38,770 bases of DNA from Chloroflexia bacterium (GCA_030446765.1 JAUJMR010000006.1:32332-71101); one strand, 5' to 3'. Counted from the first letter of the stretch, positions 26,193 to 34,445 are shown. Numbers and translations are program-made. The notes: generated by a model not told the origin, from the letters alone.

Positions 26193-26221
26193 TGACAGAC
26201 CGCCAAACCACTGATATTCTT
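26193..26221 (+). promoter_or_regulatory. near-consensus promoter of a stand-alone micro-gene or small RNA
   Basis: TTGACA (26193-26198, perfect), 17-nt spacer, TATTCT (26216-26221) preceded by TGa, an extended -10. It drives a transcript of about 150 nt (about 26228-26379) that ends at a strong terminator. It lies in the 467-bp gap between comEC and recN. Upstream of it (25989-26192) I see no gene, only a short GGCCGC/GCGGCC hairpin near 26108-26124. Confidence 0.75.
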
Positions 26222-26284
26222 TACTCATCAAGCGGGACCGAAGCGCACCTGAGCGTGCTGCTTAGGGTAAAGGGGGTGATGCCA

Positions 26285-26329
26285 ATGGACGACAGTAGTA
26301 AGGGCATCACCGGAGGCAATCTCCAGTAG
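26285..26329 (+). CDS. 14-residue micro-ORF, unknown peptide
   Basis: Encodes MDDSSKGITGGNLQ. The ribosome-binding sequence AAGGGGGTGAT (26270-26280) matches the full anti-Shine-Dalgarno complement AAGGAGGTGAT at 10 of 11 positions, with the GGGGG core 8 nt before the ATG at 26285; an in-frame ATG at 26279 would add two residues. GGTGATGCC (26274-26282) can pair with GGCATCACC (26303-26311), so the ribosome site could be hidden in a 9-bp stem. It lies alone between its own promoter and terminator. Unlike an attenuator leader, its codons are not enriched for one amino acid, and the terminator separates it from recN. Alternatively the transcript is a regulatory RNA and the ORF is incidental. 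I know no homologue. Confidence 0.5.
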   Translation: MDDSSKGITGGNLQ

Positions 26330-26350
26330 GCTGCCCACGGTGAGCCCAAG

Positions 26351-26379
26351 AGAGGCCGGTTAACCCCGGCCTCTTTTTT
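26351..26379 (+). terminator. intrinsic terminator of the micro-gene
   Basis: AGAGGCCGG / CCGGCCTCT 9-bp stem with a TTAACC-containing loop, followed by TTTTTT. It ends 77 nt before recN, so recN must start from another promoter or from readthrough. Confidence 0.88.
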
Positions 26380-26455
26380 GTTGCCCGCGAAACCTGGCCT
26401 CTGTTACCATGAGGCACCGGTCACCGAGCCACCCCGGCCGGACAGGAGCCACGCA

Positions 26456-28235
26456 GTGCTTGCAGAGCTTCAAATCTCCGACTTCGCGATCATCACTCGC
26501 CTGAACCTCCAGCTCAACCCGAAGTTCAACGCCTTCACCGGCGAGACTGGCGCGGGCAAGAGCATCATCATCGACGCATTGGGCATCGTGCTCGGCGGCC
26601 GCGCCAGCCCCGAGATGGTGCGTACCGGCTGCTCAGCGGCGCGCGTCCAGGCGCTCTTCCAGCTCGATGCCGCTGCCGTCGAGCGCATGACCCCCGCCTT
26701 CGAGCGCCATGCGCGCCGAGCCCGCGGAGGATCTGATCCTCACCCGTGAGATCACGAGCGCTGGTCGCTCCACCGCCCGGGTCAACGGCACGCTGGTACC
26801 CGGCCGCGCTGCGCGAGCTGGCGGACGGGATCGTCGACATAACAGGACAGAGTGAGCACCTCTCCCTGTTGCGGCCTGCGGCCCAGCTCGCGATGCTCGA
26901 CCAGTACGCCCGCGCGGGTGCCCTGCGCGCGCGGAGGTCGCGGCGCGGTATGCGGAAACACGGGACATCGAGGACGAGATCGCGGGCCTCGTGCGGGACC
27001 GGCAGGAAGCGGAGCGGCGGGCGGACATGCTGCGCTACCAGATAGAGGAGATCGATGCCGCCGCGCCGCAACCGGGCGAGGACGATGAGCTCGGCCAGCG
27101 CCGCACGCTCCTGGCGAACGCGGAGAAGCTCTCCACCCTCGCCGAGACGGCGTACCAGGCTCTTTACGGCTCCGCCGAGTCCGCGCTGGACCAGCTCCGC
27201 ACCGCGGAAGGCGCGGTGGACGAGCTTGCTCGATATGATACCTCGATTGGTAGCGACCTCGACCTGCTGCGCGAGGCGGTCGTGAACACGGAGGAGCTCG
27301 CGCTCGGTGCGCCGGTACCGTGACACCGTGGAGTACGACCCCGCGGAGCTGGTCCAGATTGAGGACCGGCTGGATCAGCTCAACCGGCTGAAGCGCAAGT
27401 ACGGCGCGACCGTCGACGAGGTGCTGGAGTTCGCGCGCGGGGCGTCGGAGGAGTTGGAGGGGCTTGAGAACAGCGAGGAGCGGGCGGAGGCCCTGCGCGC
27501 GAGGCTGGAAGGGGTCCGCGGCGTGCTCGCCGAGCGGGCACTGGAACTGTCCCGCACGCGGAGCACCGCCGCCGCCGAGCTTGGCCGGGGCATCGAGCGG
27601 GCGCTCGCGGACCTGCTTATGGCACGGGCGCGCGTCGAGGTGCGCGTCGAGCGGCGCACGGGGAGAGTGGCACAACCCTCGAAGTCGAGGGTGAAACGGT
27701 CGGCGTGGATGCGACAGGCATTGATCGCGTCGAGACTATGCTCTCCCCGAACCCCGGCGAGCCCCTCAAGCCGATGGCGCGCATCGCCTCCGGCGGAGAG
27801 ACTGCGCGCATCCTGCTCGCCGTGCGGTCGGTACTCTCTGCGGCTGATCAGACGCCCACGCTCGTGTTCGACGAGGTGGACGTGGGCGTGGGCGGGCGCA
27901 GCGGCCATGTCGTCGGCGAGAAGCTGTACGGCCTCACGGACTCCCACCAGGTGCTCGCGATCACCCACCTCGCGCAGGTCGCCGCGTTTGCCGACGCCCA
28001 CTACCGTATCTCCAAGACCGTCGAGGATGACCGCACGAGCACGCGCGTGGACGAGCTGCAGCCGGAGGAGCGGCGGACGGAACTCGCCGCGATGCTCGGC
28101 GGGCTGCCGGTGGGGGAGAAGAGCCTGCAGAGCGCGGGGGAGCTCGTCGGCCGCGTCCACGCCTGGAAGCAGAACGGTGCGGATACCACCGCGCAGAAGA
28201 CCGCGCCCCGGCGCCTCGCCCGCCGCACCGGATGA
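26456..28235 (+). pseudogene. recN: DNA repair protein RecN, broken by five frameshifts
   Basis: SMC-like ATPase of double-strand-break repair. GTG 26456 with AGGAG 9 nt upstream. In order: ELQISDFAIITRLNLQLNP, Walker A FTGETGAGKSIIIDALG, VDITGQSEHLSLL, the coiled-coil arms (IEEIDAAAP; DRLDQLNRLKRKYGATVDEV), signature MARIASGGETARILLAVRSV and Walker B TLVFDEVDVGVGG. The frame changes at about 26705, 26800, 26930, 27305 and 27655. Each is a 1-2 nt slip inside GC-rich runs, and sequence on both sides reads as good RecN. Restored length is about 593 residues, normal for the family. Either the gene died recently or this stretch was badly sequenced; nothing longer than 2 nt seems lost. Confidence 0.88.
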
Positions 28236-28307
28236 CCAGTCGGGTATTGCGCGCGCACGTGTCGCCAACCGACTCCCCTGCTGCACCGCGCTCGAAGGCG
28301 ACTTGCC

Positions 28308-29019
28308 CTGATCACCACCGTCCTCTTCGACTTCTACAACACGCTTTACGCCGCACGCGAGTGGTTCGAGCTGGAGGTGCGCGAGCTGCCCGCGCGGACC
28401 CTGGGCGTGCTTGCTGACCGTGGTATCCAGGTCTCCCCGAGCAGGAGTCGGCGGCGCGCGATGCGTGGCGAACGCCGCGCCGCGAGGTCGAGGGCCGGGG
28501 GCACGAGATAACCGCCGAGGACGGGCTGCGACGGGTACTGACGGAGCTCGGCATTGATGTCCCGGACGACCTGCCCCAGATCGTGGCGGCCCTGCAGCGC
28601 GGCGCGTACGTGCCTGGCCGGGAGGAGCCGGGGATGGCGGCGTGCGTCCGTGACCTCAGCGCGCGCGGGTACACGCTCGGTATCGTGTCGAACGCCCTCT
28701 CCGAGGACTTCCTGCGGTGGAGCCTTGCCGAGACGGGCATCCTCGACTGTTTCTCCGGCATCTACGCGTCCGCCGCCGTGGGCTACTACAAGTCGAGCCC
28801 AAGGCTCTATGAAGCGGCCCTTCTGGAACTGGGTGCGCGGGCGGAGGAGACGGTCCACATCGGCGACAGCTACGCGTTCGACGTGCTCGGCGCGGGGCGG
28901 GCGGGTATCCGCGCGATCTGGTACGCTCCGGCGGGTGAGGCGCCCCCGGCCCGGATGCGACCGGCGTGATCCGCGGGCTCGCCGAGCTGCCCGCGCTGCT
29001 AGAGCGCCTGCCTGATTGA
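28308..29019 (+). pseudogene. HAD-superfamily hydrolase, frameshifted
   Basis: Haloacid-dehalogenase-like phosphatase. Motif I FDFYNTLYAAREWFE carries Asn where the second motif-I residue is often Asp (DxxNT). A cap region follows, then motif II GIVSNALSED, motif III YYKSSPRLYEAAL with its Lys, and motif IV HIGDSYAFDVLGAGRAGIRA with the metal-binding Asp. The frame slips at about 28440 (QVSPEQESAARDAW restores it) and again at about 28945, after which the natural end reads GLAELPALLERLPD to a TGA at 29017-29019. No ATG, GTG or TTG precedes motif I in its frame; the start may also be damaged (a TTG at 28303 is out of frame). Starts about 70 nt after recN. Its stop overlaps the proS leader promoter. 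Confidence 0.8.
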
Positions 29020-29045
29020 CCGCAGGGCCGACCGCTTGTTATAGT
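29016..29045 (+). promoter_or_regulatory. promoter of the proS T-box leader
   Basis: TTGACC (29016-29021), 18-nt spacer, TATAGT (29040-29045) with a TGT extended -10. Start point about 29052, at the beginning of the T-box leader. Confidence 0.6.
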
Positions 29046-29051
29046 TGGCGC

Positions 29052-29334
29052 ACAAGACGTTGAAGGGGAGCAGTACGCGCGCTGCCGGGCAGAGAGCGAT
29101 CCGGGATGGTGAAAGCCGGACGGCGGGCAAGCGCGGAACCGGCCCCGGAGTCGCCGCCGAAGCGTGCAGCACGATAAGGCAGGCCGGCATGGTCCCCCGA
29201 TAGCAGGACTGGGCTCGTGATGGCGGGCCGGTGAGCGGGGGTAACGGACCCCAAACAAGGTGGTACCGCGGGTCAGAGGCCCGTCCTTGTGGCAGATGGT
29301 GATATCTGCCGCGGGGACGGGCCTTTTAGTTTGC
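29052..29334 (+). promoter_or_regulatory. T-box riboswitch controlling proS
   Basis: tRNA-sensing leader. Seen in order: the Stem I purine motif AGAGAG (29091-29096); a distal stem with the loop GATGGTGAAAG; GCGGAACCGGCC, where CCG (29139-29141) is the likely specifier codon for proline; and the conserved T-box AACAAGGTGGTACCGCG (29254-29270). Uncharged tRNA-Pro would pair its NCCA end with the T-box bulge (GGTGG) and hold the antiterminator; otherwise the terminator at 29277-29324 forms. The downstream gene is prolyl-tRNA synthetase, as expected. Class is certain; the exact specifier (CCG or the nearby CCC, both proline) is inference. Confidence 0.9.
29277..29327 (+). terminator. T-box regulated terminator
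   Basis: AGGCCCGTCC (29277-29286) pairs perfectly with GGACGGGCCT (29315-29324) followed by TTTT. An inner arm GGCAGAT/ATCTGCC (29291-29310) stacks inside. Its 5' strand follows the T-box directly, so it is mutually exclusive with the antiterminator. Confidence 0.88.
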
Positions 29335-29351
29335 CTTCCCCCGGTTGGACC

Positions 29352-29380
29352 GGTAGGGGCGGATCTCCGTGTCCGCCCTG
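29352..29380 (+). repeat. short hairpin repeat GGTAGGGGCGG...CCGCCCTG, copy 1
   Basis: The 29-bp unit begins GGTAGGGGCGGATCTCCGTG and matches 30961-30989 at all but two positions, which are compensatory (A-T for G-C in the stem). It can form GGGCGG/CCGCCC. It lies between the regulated terminator and the proS start; a second copy lies just past the proS stop, so the two bracket the gene. Confidence 0.75.
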
Positions 29381-29437
29381 TCGTAGGCACACCGTCAGCT
29401 CGATCGCGCAGGCGTACAGGTACAGGGGAGGACATCG

Positions 29438-30892
29438 ATGGCAAAGCAGGAGAAGACCAGGGATTACGGGCAGAAGATTGCCTCGCGCGCGGAGGACTTC
29501 GCGGCGTGGTACAACGATGTCGTGCTCGGCGCGCAGCTCGCCGACTACAGCCCCGTGCGCGGCGCGATGGTCATCCGCCCGTACGGGTTTGCGCTCTGGG
29601 AGCATATGCAGCGCTTCCTCGATACCCGCTTCAAGGCGACTGGCGTCGAGAACGCATACTTTCCCCTGCTCATCCCCGAGAGCCTGCTCGCGAAGGAAGC
29701 CGACCACGTCGAGGGCTTCGTGCCCGAGGTCGCGTGGGTGACGCATGGCGGCACCGAGAAGCTGGAGGAGCGCCTGGCCGTGCGCCCCACCTCTGAGGCA
29801 ATCATGATGCATATGTACTCCCAGTGGGTGCAGAGTTGGCGTGATCTGCCGATGGTGCTCAACCAGTGGAACAGCGTCGTGCGTTGGGAGCTGCGCACCC
29901 GGCTCTTCCTCCGCACCTCCGAGTTTCTTTGGCAGGAGGGGCACACGGTCCATGCCACCGCCGAGGAGGCGACGGCGCGGACCCTCCAGATGCTCGACGT
30001 TTACCGCGCCTTCCTTGAGGAGGAGCTCGCGATTCCCGTGATCGTGGGTCGCAAGACCCCCAGCGAGCGCTTCCCCGGCGCGGCGGAGACCTACACCGCC
30101 GAGGCGCTGATGGGCGACGGCCGGGCGTTGCAGAGCGGGACGAGCCACGACTTTAGCGACCACTTCACGAAGGCCTTCGAGATCGACTTCCTCGACCGCG
30201 ACGGCGGCCGCAGCTACGCGTACTCGACGAGCTGGGGGCTGAGCACGCGCACCATCGGCGGCATTATCATGGTGCACGGCGATGAGAAGGGGCTGATCCT
30301 GCCCCCGAAGGTCGCGCCCGTGCAGGTGATCATCGTGCCCATCTGGCGCAAGGATGAGGAGCAGGAGACCGTCCGGGCGTACGTCGACCGGGTGCAGGCC
30401 GCGCTCGGCTCCAACGTGCGGGTGCGCGCCGACTGGACGGAGGAGAAGAGCCCCGGCTGGAAGTTCAACGAGTGGGAGCTGCGCGGCGCACCGTTGCGCA
30501 TTGAGGCCGGCCCCCGCGACGCCGCAAGCGAGAGCGTCGTCCTCGTCCGCCGCGACACCCGCGAGAAGCAGCCCGTCGCCCTCGCCGACCTCTCCGGGCG
30601 CGTGGATGCGCTCCTCGCGGAGGTGCAGCAGTCGCTGTATGACCGCGCGCTGGCGTACCAGCGGGAGCACACGTTCGAGGCCACGGACATCGAGCAGATG
30701 CTGGCAATCCTGGACGATCGTCGGGGCTTCATCCTCGCCGGCTGGTGCGGCAGTGCCGAGTGCGAGGCAACCGTCAAGGAGCGCACCCGCGCCACCATCC
30801 GCGTCATTCCCTTCGATTCCGCGGGCCGTGCCCCCTGCCCCGTCTGCGACACGCCGGACACCGAGCGTGTCTACTACGCGCGGGCGTACTGA
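29438..30892 (+). CDS. proS: prolyl-tRNA synthetase, archaeal/eukaryotic-type (no editing insert)
   Basis: Charges tRNA-Pro. 484 residues, class II aminoacyl-tRNA synthetase of the short ProS3 type, without the bacterial INS editing domain. Motif 1 region YSPVRGAMVIRPYGFALWEH, motif 2 region VVRWELRTRLFLRTSEFLW with Arg, motif 3 region TIGGIIMVHGDEKGLILPP; an anticodon-binding domain (APVQVIIVPIWRKDEEQET) and a C-terminal zinc-like domain (GWCGSAECEA, CPVCDTPDTE) ending in the family-typical YYARAY. ATG 29438 with GGGGAGGA upstream. Under T-box control. A decayed copy of its 3' end lies at 33702-33921. Confidence 0.95.
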   Translation: MAKQEKTRDYGQKIASRAEDFAAWYNDVVLGAQLADYSPVRGAMVIRPYGFALWEHMQRFLDTRFKATGVENAYFPLLIPESLLAKEADHVEGFVPEVAWVTHGGTEKLEERLAVRPTSEAIMMHMYSQWVQSWRDLPMVLNQWNSVVRWELRTRLFLRTSEFLWQEGHTVHATAEEATARTLQMLDVYRAFLEEELAIPVIVGRKTPSERFPGAAETYTAEALMGDGRALQSGTSHDFSDHFTKAFEIDFLDRDGGRSYAYSTSWGLSTRTIGGIIMVHGDEKGLILPPKVAPVQVIIVPIWRKDEEQETVRAYVDRVQAALGSNVRVRADWTEEKSPGWKFNEWELRGAPLRIEAGPRDAASESVVLVRRDTREKQPVALADLSGRVDALLAEVQQSLYDRALAYQREHTFEATDIEQMLAILDDRRGFILAGWCGSAECEATVKERTRATIRVIPFDSAGRAPCPVCDTPDTERVYYARAY

Positions 30893-30960
30893 TACAGGAA
30901 CCACAGCAATGGCGCTTGGTGTAAGGCACTCATACAGTGGTGGGCATACAGGCCGAACTG

Positions 30961-30989
30961 GGTAGGGGCGGGTCTCCGTGCCCGCCCTG
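30961..30989 (+). repeat. short hairpin repeat GGTAGGGGCGG...CCGCCCTG, copy 2
   Basis: Begins GGTAGGGGCGGGTCTCCGTG, the partner of 29352-29380. It may serve as a terminator-like hairpin after proS, though no T-run follows. The remaining bases of the 30893-31156 gap show no gene. Confidence 0.72.
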
Positions 30990-31156
30990 GCAGATGTGGA
31001 GATTCAACGCTCCGTTACATCGCCGTGGGGTGGAGCCACTCGATGGCGGCTAGGACGCGGGCCGGAGTGAAGTTGCTGTGGGAGGGTGAAATACTCTTCC
31101 GCAGCAACCGGCATGATTGCAGGGTGCTGCCGGGGTCTACAGGGCGTATACCCTCG

Positions 31157-31459
31157 TCACTTGGCCCCGAGCCACGTGGGACGGTGGGTCCACCCCATCG
31201 TGTTCGCTGCCGCCTCGTCGACCTTGAGCAACACGCTGGCGACGAGCACATGGTCTATCACACCCGATGGGATGTACAGCACCGTCCTGCGGGGGAAGCC
31301 GCCGCGATGCACCTCCAGTCGGGAGCACACCTCCTCGTCGCACCGCTCGGTTTCGGCGGGGTCGGTGCCGATCCACACGTCGGCGACCACGCCGAGCTGC
31401 GCACCGTCCGCGGTCAGCACGCTCATGCCCTTCGCGACCTTCCCAATCTCAACGCCCAT
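31157..31459 (-). CDS. PRC-barrel / DUF2171-like small protein
   Basis: 100 residues from ATG 31459, with GGGAGGG 4 nt upstream. One PRC-barrel-like beta fold: IGKVAKGMSVLTADGAQLGV, VVADVWIGTD, CSRLEVHRGGFPRRTVLYIP, SGVIDHVLVASVLLKVDEA. This is the usual layout of DUF2171/PRC proteins (a switch or scaffold fold, often stress-linked), for which no enzymatic activity is known. Isolated, convergent with proS. Confidence 0.75.
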   Translation of the reverse strand: MGVEIGKVAKGMSVLTADGAQLGVVADVWIGTDPAETERCDEEVCSRLEVHRGGFPRRTVLYIPSGVIDHVLVASVLLKVDEAAANTMGWTHRPTWLGAK

Positions 31460-32201
31460 CAAGCCCTCCCTAGGTTTATCGAGCAGCCGCTGATAAGCTC
31501 AGGGCCGACGATGGCGAGCCCTCGCCGCCCCGCTGGCGCAGCCTCGCTGCCGCAGGGATGTGAGCGGCATTATAAACCGCTTGCATCGACACAACGAGAG
31601 ACCGCCCCGAATGGCGGCCGGTGTGTCAGCTGGATTGTCGCGGGGCAGTGGTGCAAGTCTGCGGGCTGGGGTGGGAGGTTCGGACAGTCGGAGGGGCGGC
31701 TCACCACTTCCGCCCCTCCGCTCGGAGGGATGTCTGCTCCATATACTGTCCACTTCGAGCATAGCACCGCAAGGTTGACGCAGTGTTACGACACGGTTAG
31801 AGCTCGGTTAGAACCGCACGCGCGGCCGGTGGCGCAACAAGAGAAAGTCCGTGCATCACCACCTGCACGACCCCTCATTGCAGAGACGACTGCGAGCGGC
31901 AAAAATGCACGGGCCGTGCCAGGAATGTGCAGGGAAACGCCTACGCCCTTGCGGTCTGGAGTGCGGACCCGGCCAGCGGGGTCCAACAAATCTCACCGAA
32001 GCGATCGGAACGGACATTACCCGTTCCGTGGGCTGCGAGCACGGAGATTTCCGTCGGCGACGGTAACGAGCGTGTTACATTGCGGGACCAAAGTACCATT
32101 CCCGCGCGCGCTCCTGTGGTATACGCTTGGATTGTCTCCAATCGGGCCCGGTGGCCTCACTACCCACCGGGCCTGTCCACAACAATGCTCACGGAGCGAC
32201 C
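31460..32201. other. intergenic stretch with hairpins, no convincing gene
   Basis: A long frame crosses this stretch on the plus strand (from 31025) but looks like chance coding: biased composition, no domain, antisense to the PRC gene. Structures present: GGAGGGGCGG/CCGCCCCTCC (31690-31719, 10-bp stem, 10-nt loop) and GGCCCGGTGG/CCACCGGGCC (about 32147-32172). A GTG-started 71-codon frame at 31851-32066 contains HGPCQECAGK...CGLEC, a possible zinc knuckle, but with only AGAGAAAG upstream; I would not call it a gene without conservation. Confidence 0.5.
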
Positions 32202-32466
32202 ATGCACCAACTATCCGCTGAGGCGCGCACGACGTATGTCGCTGACGCGATCGCCGAGATCCTCCGACACACCCCCGATCTCTCATGGCAGGACATTGTT
32301 GCTATCAACGATGGCCCGGGCTGGGAGTACGAACTGCCGTGGTACGAGCAGGATTCGCCCGCGCGGTCCGGCAGGGCCCGAGCTGGTGCGCGGCGAGCGA
32401 CTGGAGCGCCTGGCCCTCGTGCGCGCGTGGTACTGGTGCTCGCACGGGAACGGACGACACCACTAG
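32202..32466 (+). CDS. small unrecognised protein, possibly frameshifted
   Basis: ATG 32202 with GGAG 6 nt upstream. The first frame reads MHQLSAEARTTYVADAIAEI, LRHTPDLSWQDIVAINDGPG and WEYELPWYEQDS, which looks like genuine coding. After about 32360 this frame turns into an Arg/Ala-rich run ending at 32510, while another plus frame gives PELVRGERLERLALVRAWYW then CSHGNGRHH and a stop at 32464-32466. A 1-nt slip near 32362 would join them into about 88 residues. No family recognised. Confidence 0.4.
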
Positions 32467-32473
32467 GCGGCCC

Positions 32474-32762
32474 GGCTGGCTCCCATTTTGCGGCGCGGCG
32501 TTTCCGGTGACGCTCAGCGAACGCGCCGTAGTAGCGCAGCCCACACTTCAGGCAGATAAGCGCTCCCCAAGCGCAAGGCAGAAGTACCACCGTCCCATCG
32601 CTGCGTTCAAGGGCCCTGGCGTTGTGCACCTCGACCGGGTCGAGGAGTCTCGAGTAACACTCAGGTCGCTGTGTGAGCGTCGCGGGCAGTTGGACTCGCT
32701 CCCGTACGGGTGGCCTTGTGACGAGCCGCCCGCCCGGTCCCCGCGCTCGCCCTCGACCAGCT
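32474..32762 (-). pseudogene. unrecognised gene remnant with a C-x2-C motif
   Basis: The minus strand is open after a TAA at about 32762 and reads like protein: TLTQRPECYSRLLDPVEVHN, then ARALERSDGTVVLLPCAWG, then ALICLKCGLRYYGAFAERHR. No ATG or TTG lies upstream and only a GTG (32629) lies inside. The 5' side abuts dispersed repeat copy C (32773-32902), so the beginning may have been lost there. The frame runs on antisense to the neighbouring ORF, but its character fades after about 32474; a TAG in the adjacent frame at about 32469 may be the original end. Function unknown. Confidence 0.3.
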
Positions 32763-32772
32763 TACGGTACCC

Positions 32773-32902
32773 AATACCCAATCCGCTTGAATGATGATAC
32801 ATGCCATCCCGAATGCAGTGAGGGATCCGTTGCCCAACAAAACCACGGATTCCTCGCGGGCTCGGAATGACAGATACCCTACCGTTCAGCCGGAGTTCGT
32901 AT
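32773..32902 (-). repeat. dispersed palindromic repeat, copy C
   Basis: Inverted relative to copy A. On the minus strand: CTCCGGCTGAACGGTAGGG, TCATTCCGAGC, GCGAGGAATCCGTGG, ACGGATCCCTCACTGCATTC and GCGGATTGGGTAT. The 450-bp stretch 32763-33212 holds this repeat and otherwise nothing that I can identify before the ribosome site at 33200. Confidence 0.8.
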
Positions 32903-33212
32903 AACCTGCCATACATGGTGCCTCGTGAGGAGGAAAACCGGCCCATGGAAACCGTACGGGCGAGTGCTTCCGCCAGCGGACTCGTGGCGAGCGCTCCGAC
33001 CACGACACAAGCCGTGCCCGCCCGGTGACCTCACGCGCTCTGGCGCATCGACGCTCCGGATAGTCGCGTCGATGCAATATGGCACCCTCATCCCCATGCA
33101 AATATGTTAGGACTGTTATCTAACTCGCCCATTGCTGCGCGCTATTTTCATCCGCCGTTCAGGTTCCGCCTGTATCCTGAGAAGAACGGTTTATCGAGCG
33201 GAGGAGAAAGTT

Positions 33213-33512
33213 ATGGCCGCATGGGCCTACCAAGCACCCGGTCCGGAAGACGAGAGCATCTGCAACTACCACGAGGTCACGTCCGACTGGACCAGGGCCA
33301 GGCTGGACATCGTAAATGGCCTGCTGCGGATGGCGGGCGAGGCCCAGACCGCCCTCGAATGTATGTCCGTGCTCCGGATGGCCAGCGACGCCCGGGACGC
33401 CGGCCTGCTGACGATCGAAGAAGCTCACCACACCGCGCTCATCGCCGACGCTCGTATGCGATGCCTCAGCCGGGAAGGCAACGATGCGGACACCACGGGC
33501 CTCATAGGTTGA
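33213..33512 (+). CDS. small hypothetical protein (99 residues)
   Basis: ATG 33213 with GGAGGAG 7 nt upstream, one of the best ribosome sites in the region. The product starts MAAWAYQAPGPEDESICNYH, is mainly alpha-helical (TRARLDIVNGLLRMAGEAQT, VLRMASDARDAGLLTIEEAH), soluble and has no signal or membrane segment. No family recognised. It stands alone between repeat copy C and the proS fragment in the accessory stretch. Confidence 0.6.
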   Translation: MAAWAYQAPGPEDESICNYHEVTSDWTRARLDIVNGLLRMAGEAQTALECMSVLRMASDARDAGLLTIEEAHHTALIADARMRCLSREGNDADTTGLIG

Positions 33513-33701
33513 CGGCGGCGTCTTGGTGTCCGGGCCTCGGAGCAGGTCCGCAAAGTAGGTTTGCGACGTCGACCGGAATCGCCACCACGCTCATTGACAT
33601 CCTGCCCAACCTGCTCGCCAGGGTCTCCGGGCCGGTTGCGGATTGTGCCGCAGGTACCGAGTCCAATCCGCCTGTGGTAAGAGCATAGCCTGTGTAGTGT
33701 G

Positions 33702-33921
33702 AGAGCACACGTTCGATGCCAACGGCGTCGAGAAGATGCGGTAGATCCTGGGCGACCGCCGGGGGTTCATCCTCGCCGGCTGGTGCGGCAGCGCCACATG
33801 CGATGCCACCATCAAGGAGCGCACCCGCGCCACGATCCGCGTAATCCCCTCCGACTCCGAGGGCCATGCTCCCCGCTGCATCTGCGGCACGCCGGGCACC
33901 GAGCGCGCCTAGTGCGCGTAT
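33702..33921 (+). pseudogene. decayed duplicate of the 3' end of proS
   Basis: Translates in pieces as REHTFDANGVEKMR-stop-IL, then GDRRGFILAGWCGSATCDAT, IKERTRATIRVIPSDSEGHA and CICGTPGTERA-stop, which follows the last about 73 residues of the intact ProS (REHTFEATDIEQM ... CDTPDTERVYYARAY) with internal stops. Similarity fades upstream of about 33700. It is a C-terminal-only copy of the proS zinc-like domain, about 3 kb downstream and in the same orientation. The rest of 33513-34100 holds nothing else that I recognise. Confidence 0.85.
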
Positions 33922-34100
33922 CAATTAGAGCTCTCCGACCTACCACCCTAATGGTGAAGATGGAGGGGGATGATAATACCAATCGACTAAACGGTTAGCA
34001 TCGTAGACTCTGCCAATGCGGCGTTAGCTCTTTGACGTTATTGACTGGGCTGTTCATTCGATCTCTGAGTGCCACGGACCGATGTGGCCTGTCGCATTCA

Positions 34101-34334
34101 TTAGACGAAACGCTCATGGAGCGTGTACCGTGCGTGCGCCGTCGCAACGACATAGTAGCTGGCTCCATCATAGAACCTCTGCCTGTTAGCGTCGAACACA
34201 ACTCCTCCCGGTAGATCTACCCAGGCGTGGTTGCCTTGTTCCCCCACCCTCCAAGCGCCGTGAACTAGTCTAGCCCCCTCAATCTCCTGCCGAAGCATAT
34301 ATCCGATGCCGAAGCATACTCTATATCGGGCACC
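34101..34334 (-). pseudogene. remnant of a small HAWV-motif protein, 5'-truncated
   Basis: The frame reads YRVCFGIGYMLRQEIEGARL, VHGAWRVGEQGNHAWVDLPG, GVVFDANRQRFYDGASYYVV then ATAHARYTLHERFV. The spacing Cys ... LVHG ... HAWVxLxxGxVxD ... YY resembles an uncharacterised family I recall from phages and bacteria with a likely papain/transglutaminase-like Cys-His fold. The only ATG (34298) lies after the Cys and no start codon exists between it and the upstream TGA. The 5' end runs into direct repeat F1 (34331-34381). Likely a truncated gene. Confidence 0.45.
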
Positions 34335-34381
34335 TCAATCTCGCGAGCCCTTCGGGGTAGGGGTCACCGGATGTATATAAC
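34331..34381. repeat. direct repeat F, copy 1
   Basis: CACCTCAATCTCGCGAG, then CTTCGGGGTAGGGGTCACCG, then GATGTATATAAC. The second copy is at 34446-34501. Confidence 0.8.
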
Positions 34382-34445
34382 AGCGCCGATCGTAGTGGAA
34401 GTCGGGCTTGGTACAGCTTTCGGCGTTGCCTCACCTATGGGCGAG

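Noticed and set aside
29273..30904. 543-codon open frame on the minus strand
   Set aside because: Antisense to the intact proS and its T-box terminator.
31851..32066. 71-codon ORF with C-x2-C and C-x3-C pairs as a zinc-knuckle protein
   Set aside because: Ribosome site is poor and the remainder of the frame looks non-coding; kept only as a remark in the intergenic entry.
31025..32221. 398-codon open frame on the plus strand
   Set aside because: It crosses antisense to the PRC-barrel gene and through hairpins, has biased Arg/Pro/Ser/Thr composition, no ribosome site and no domain; typical of chance frames in GC-rich DNA.
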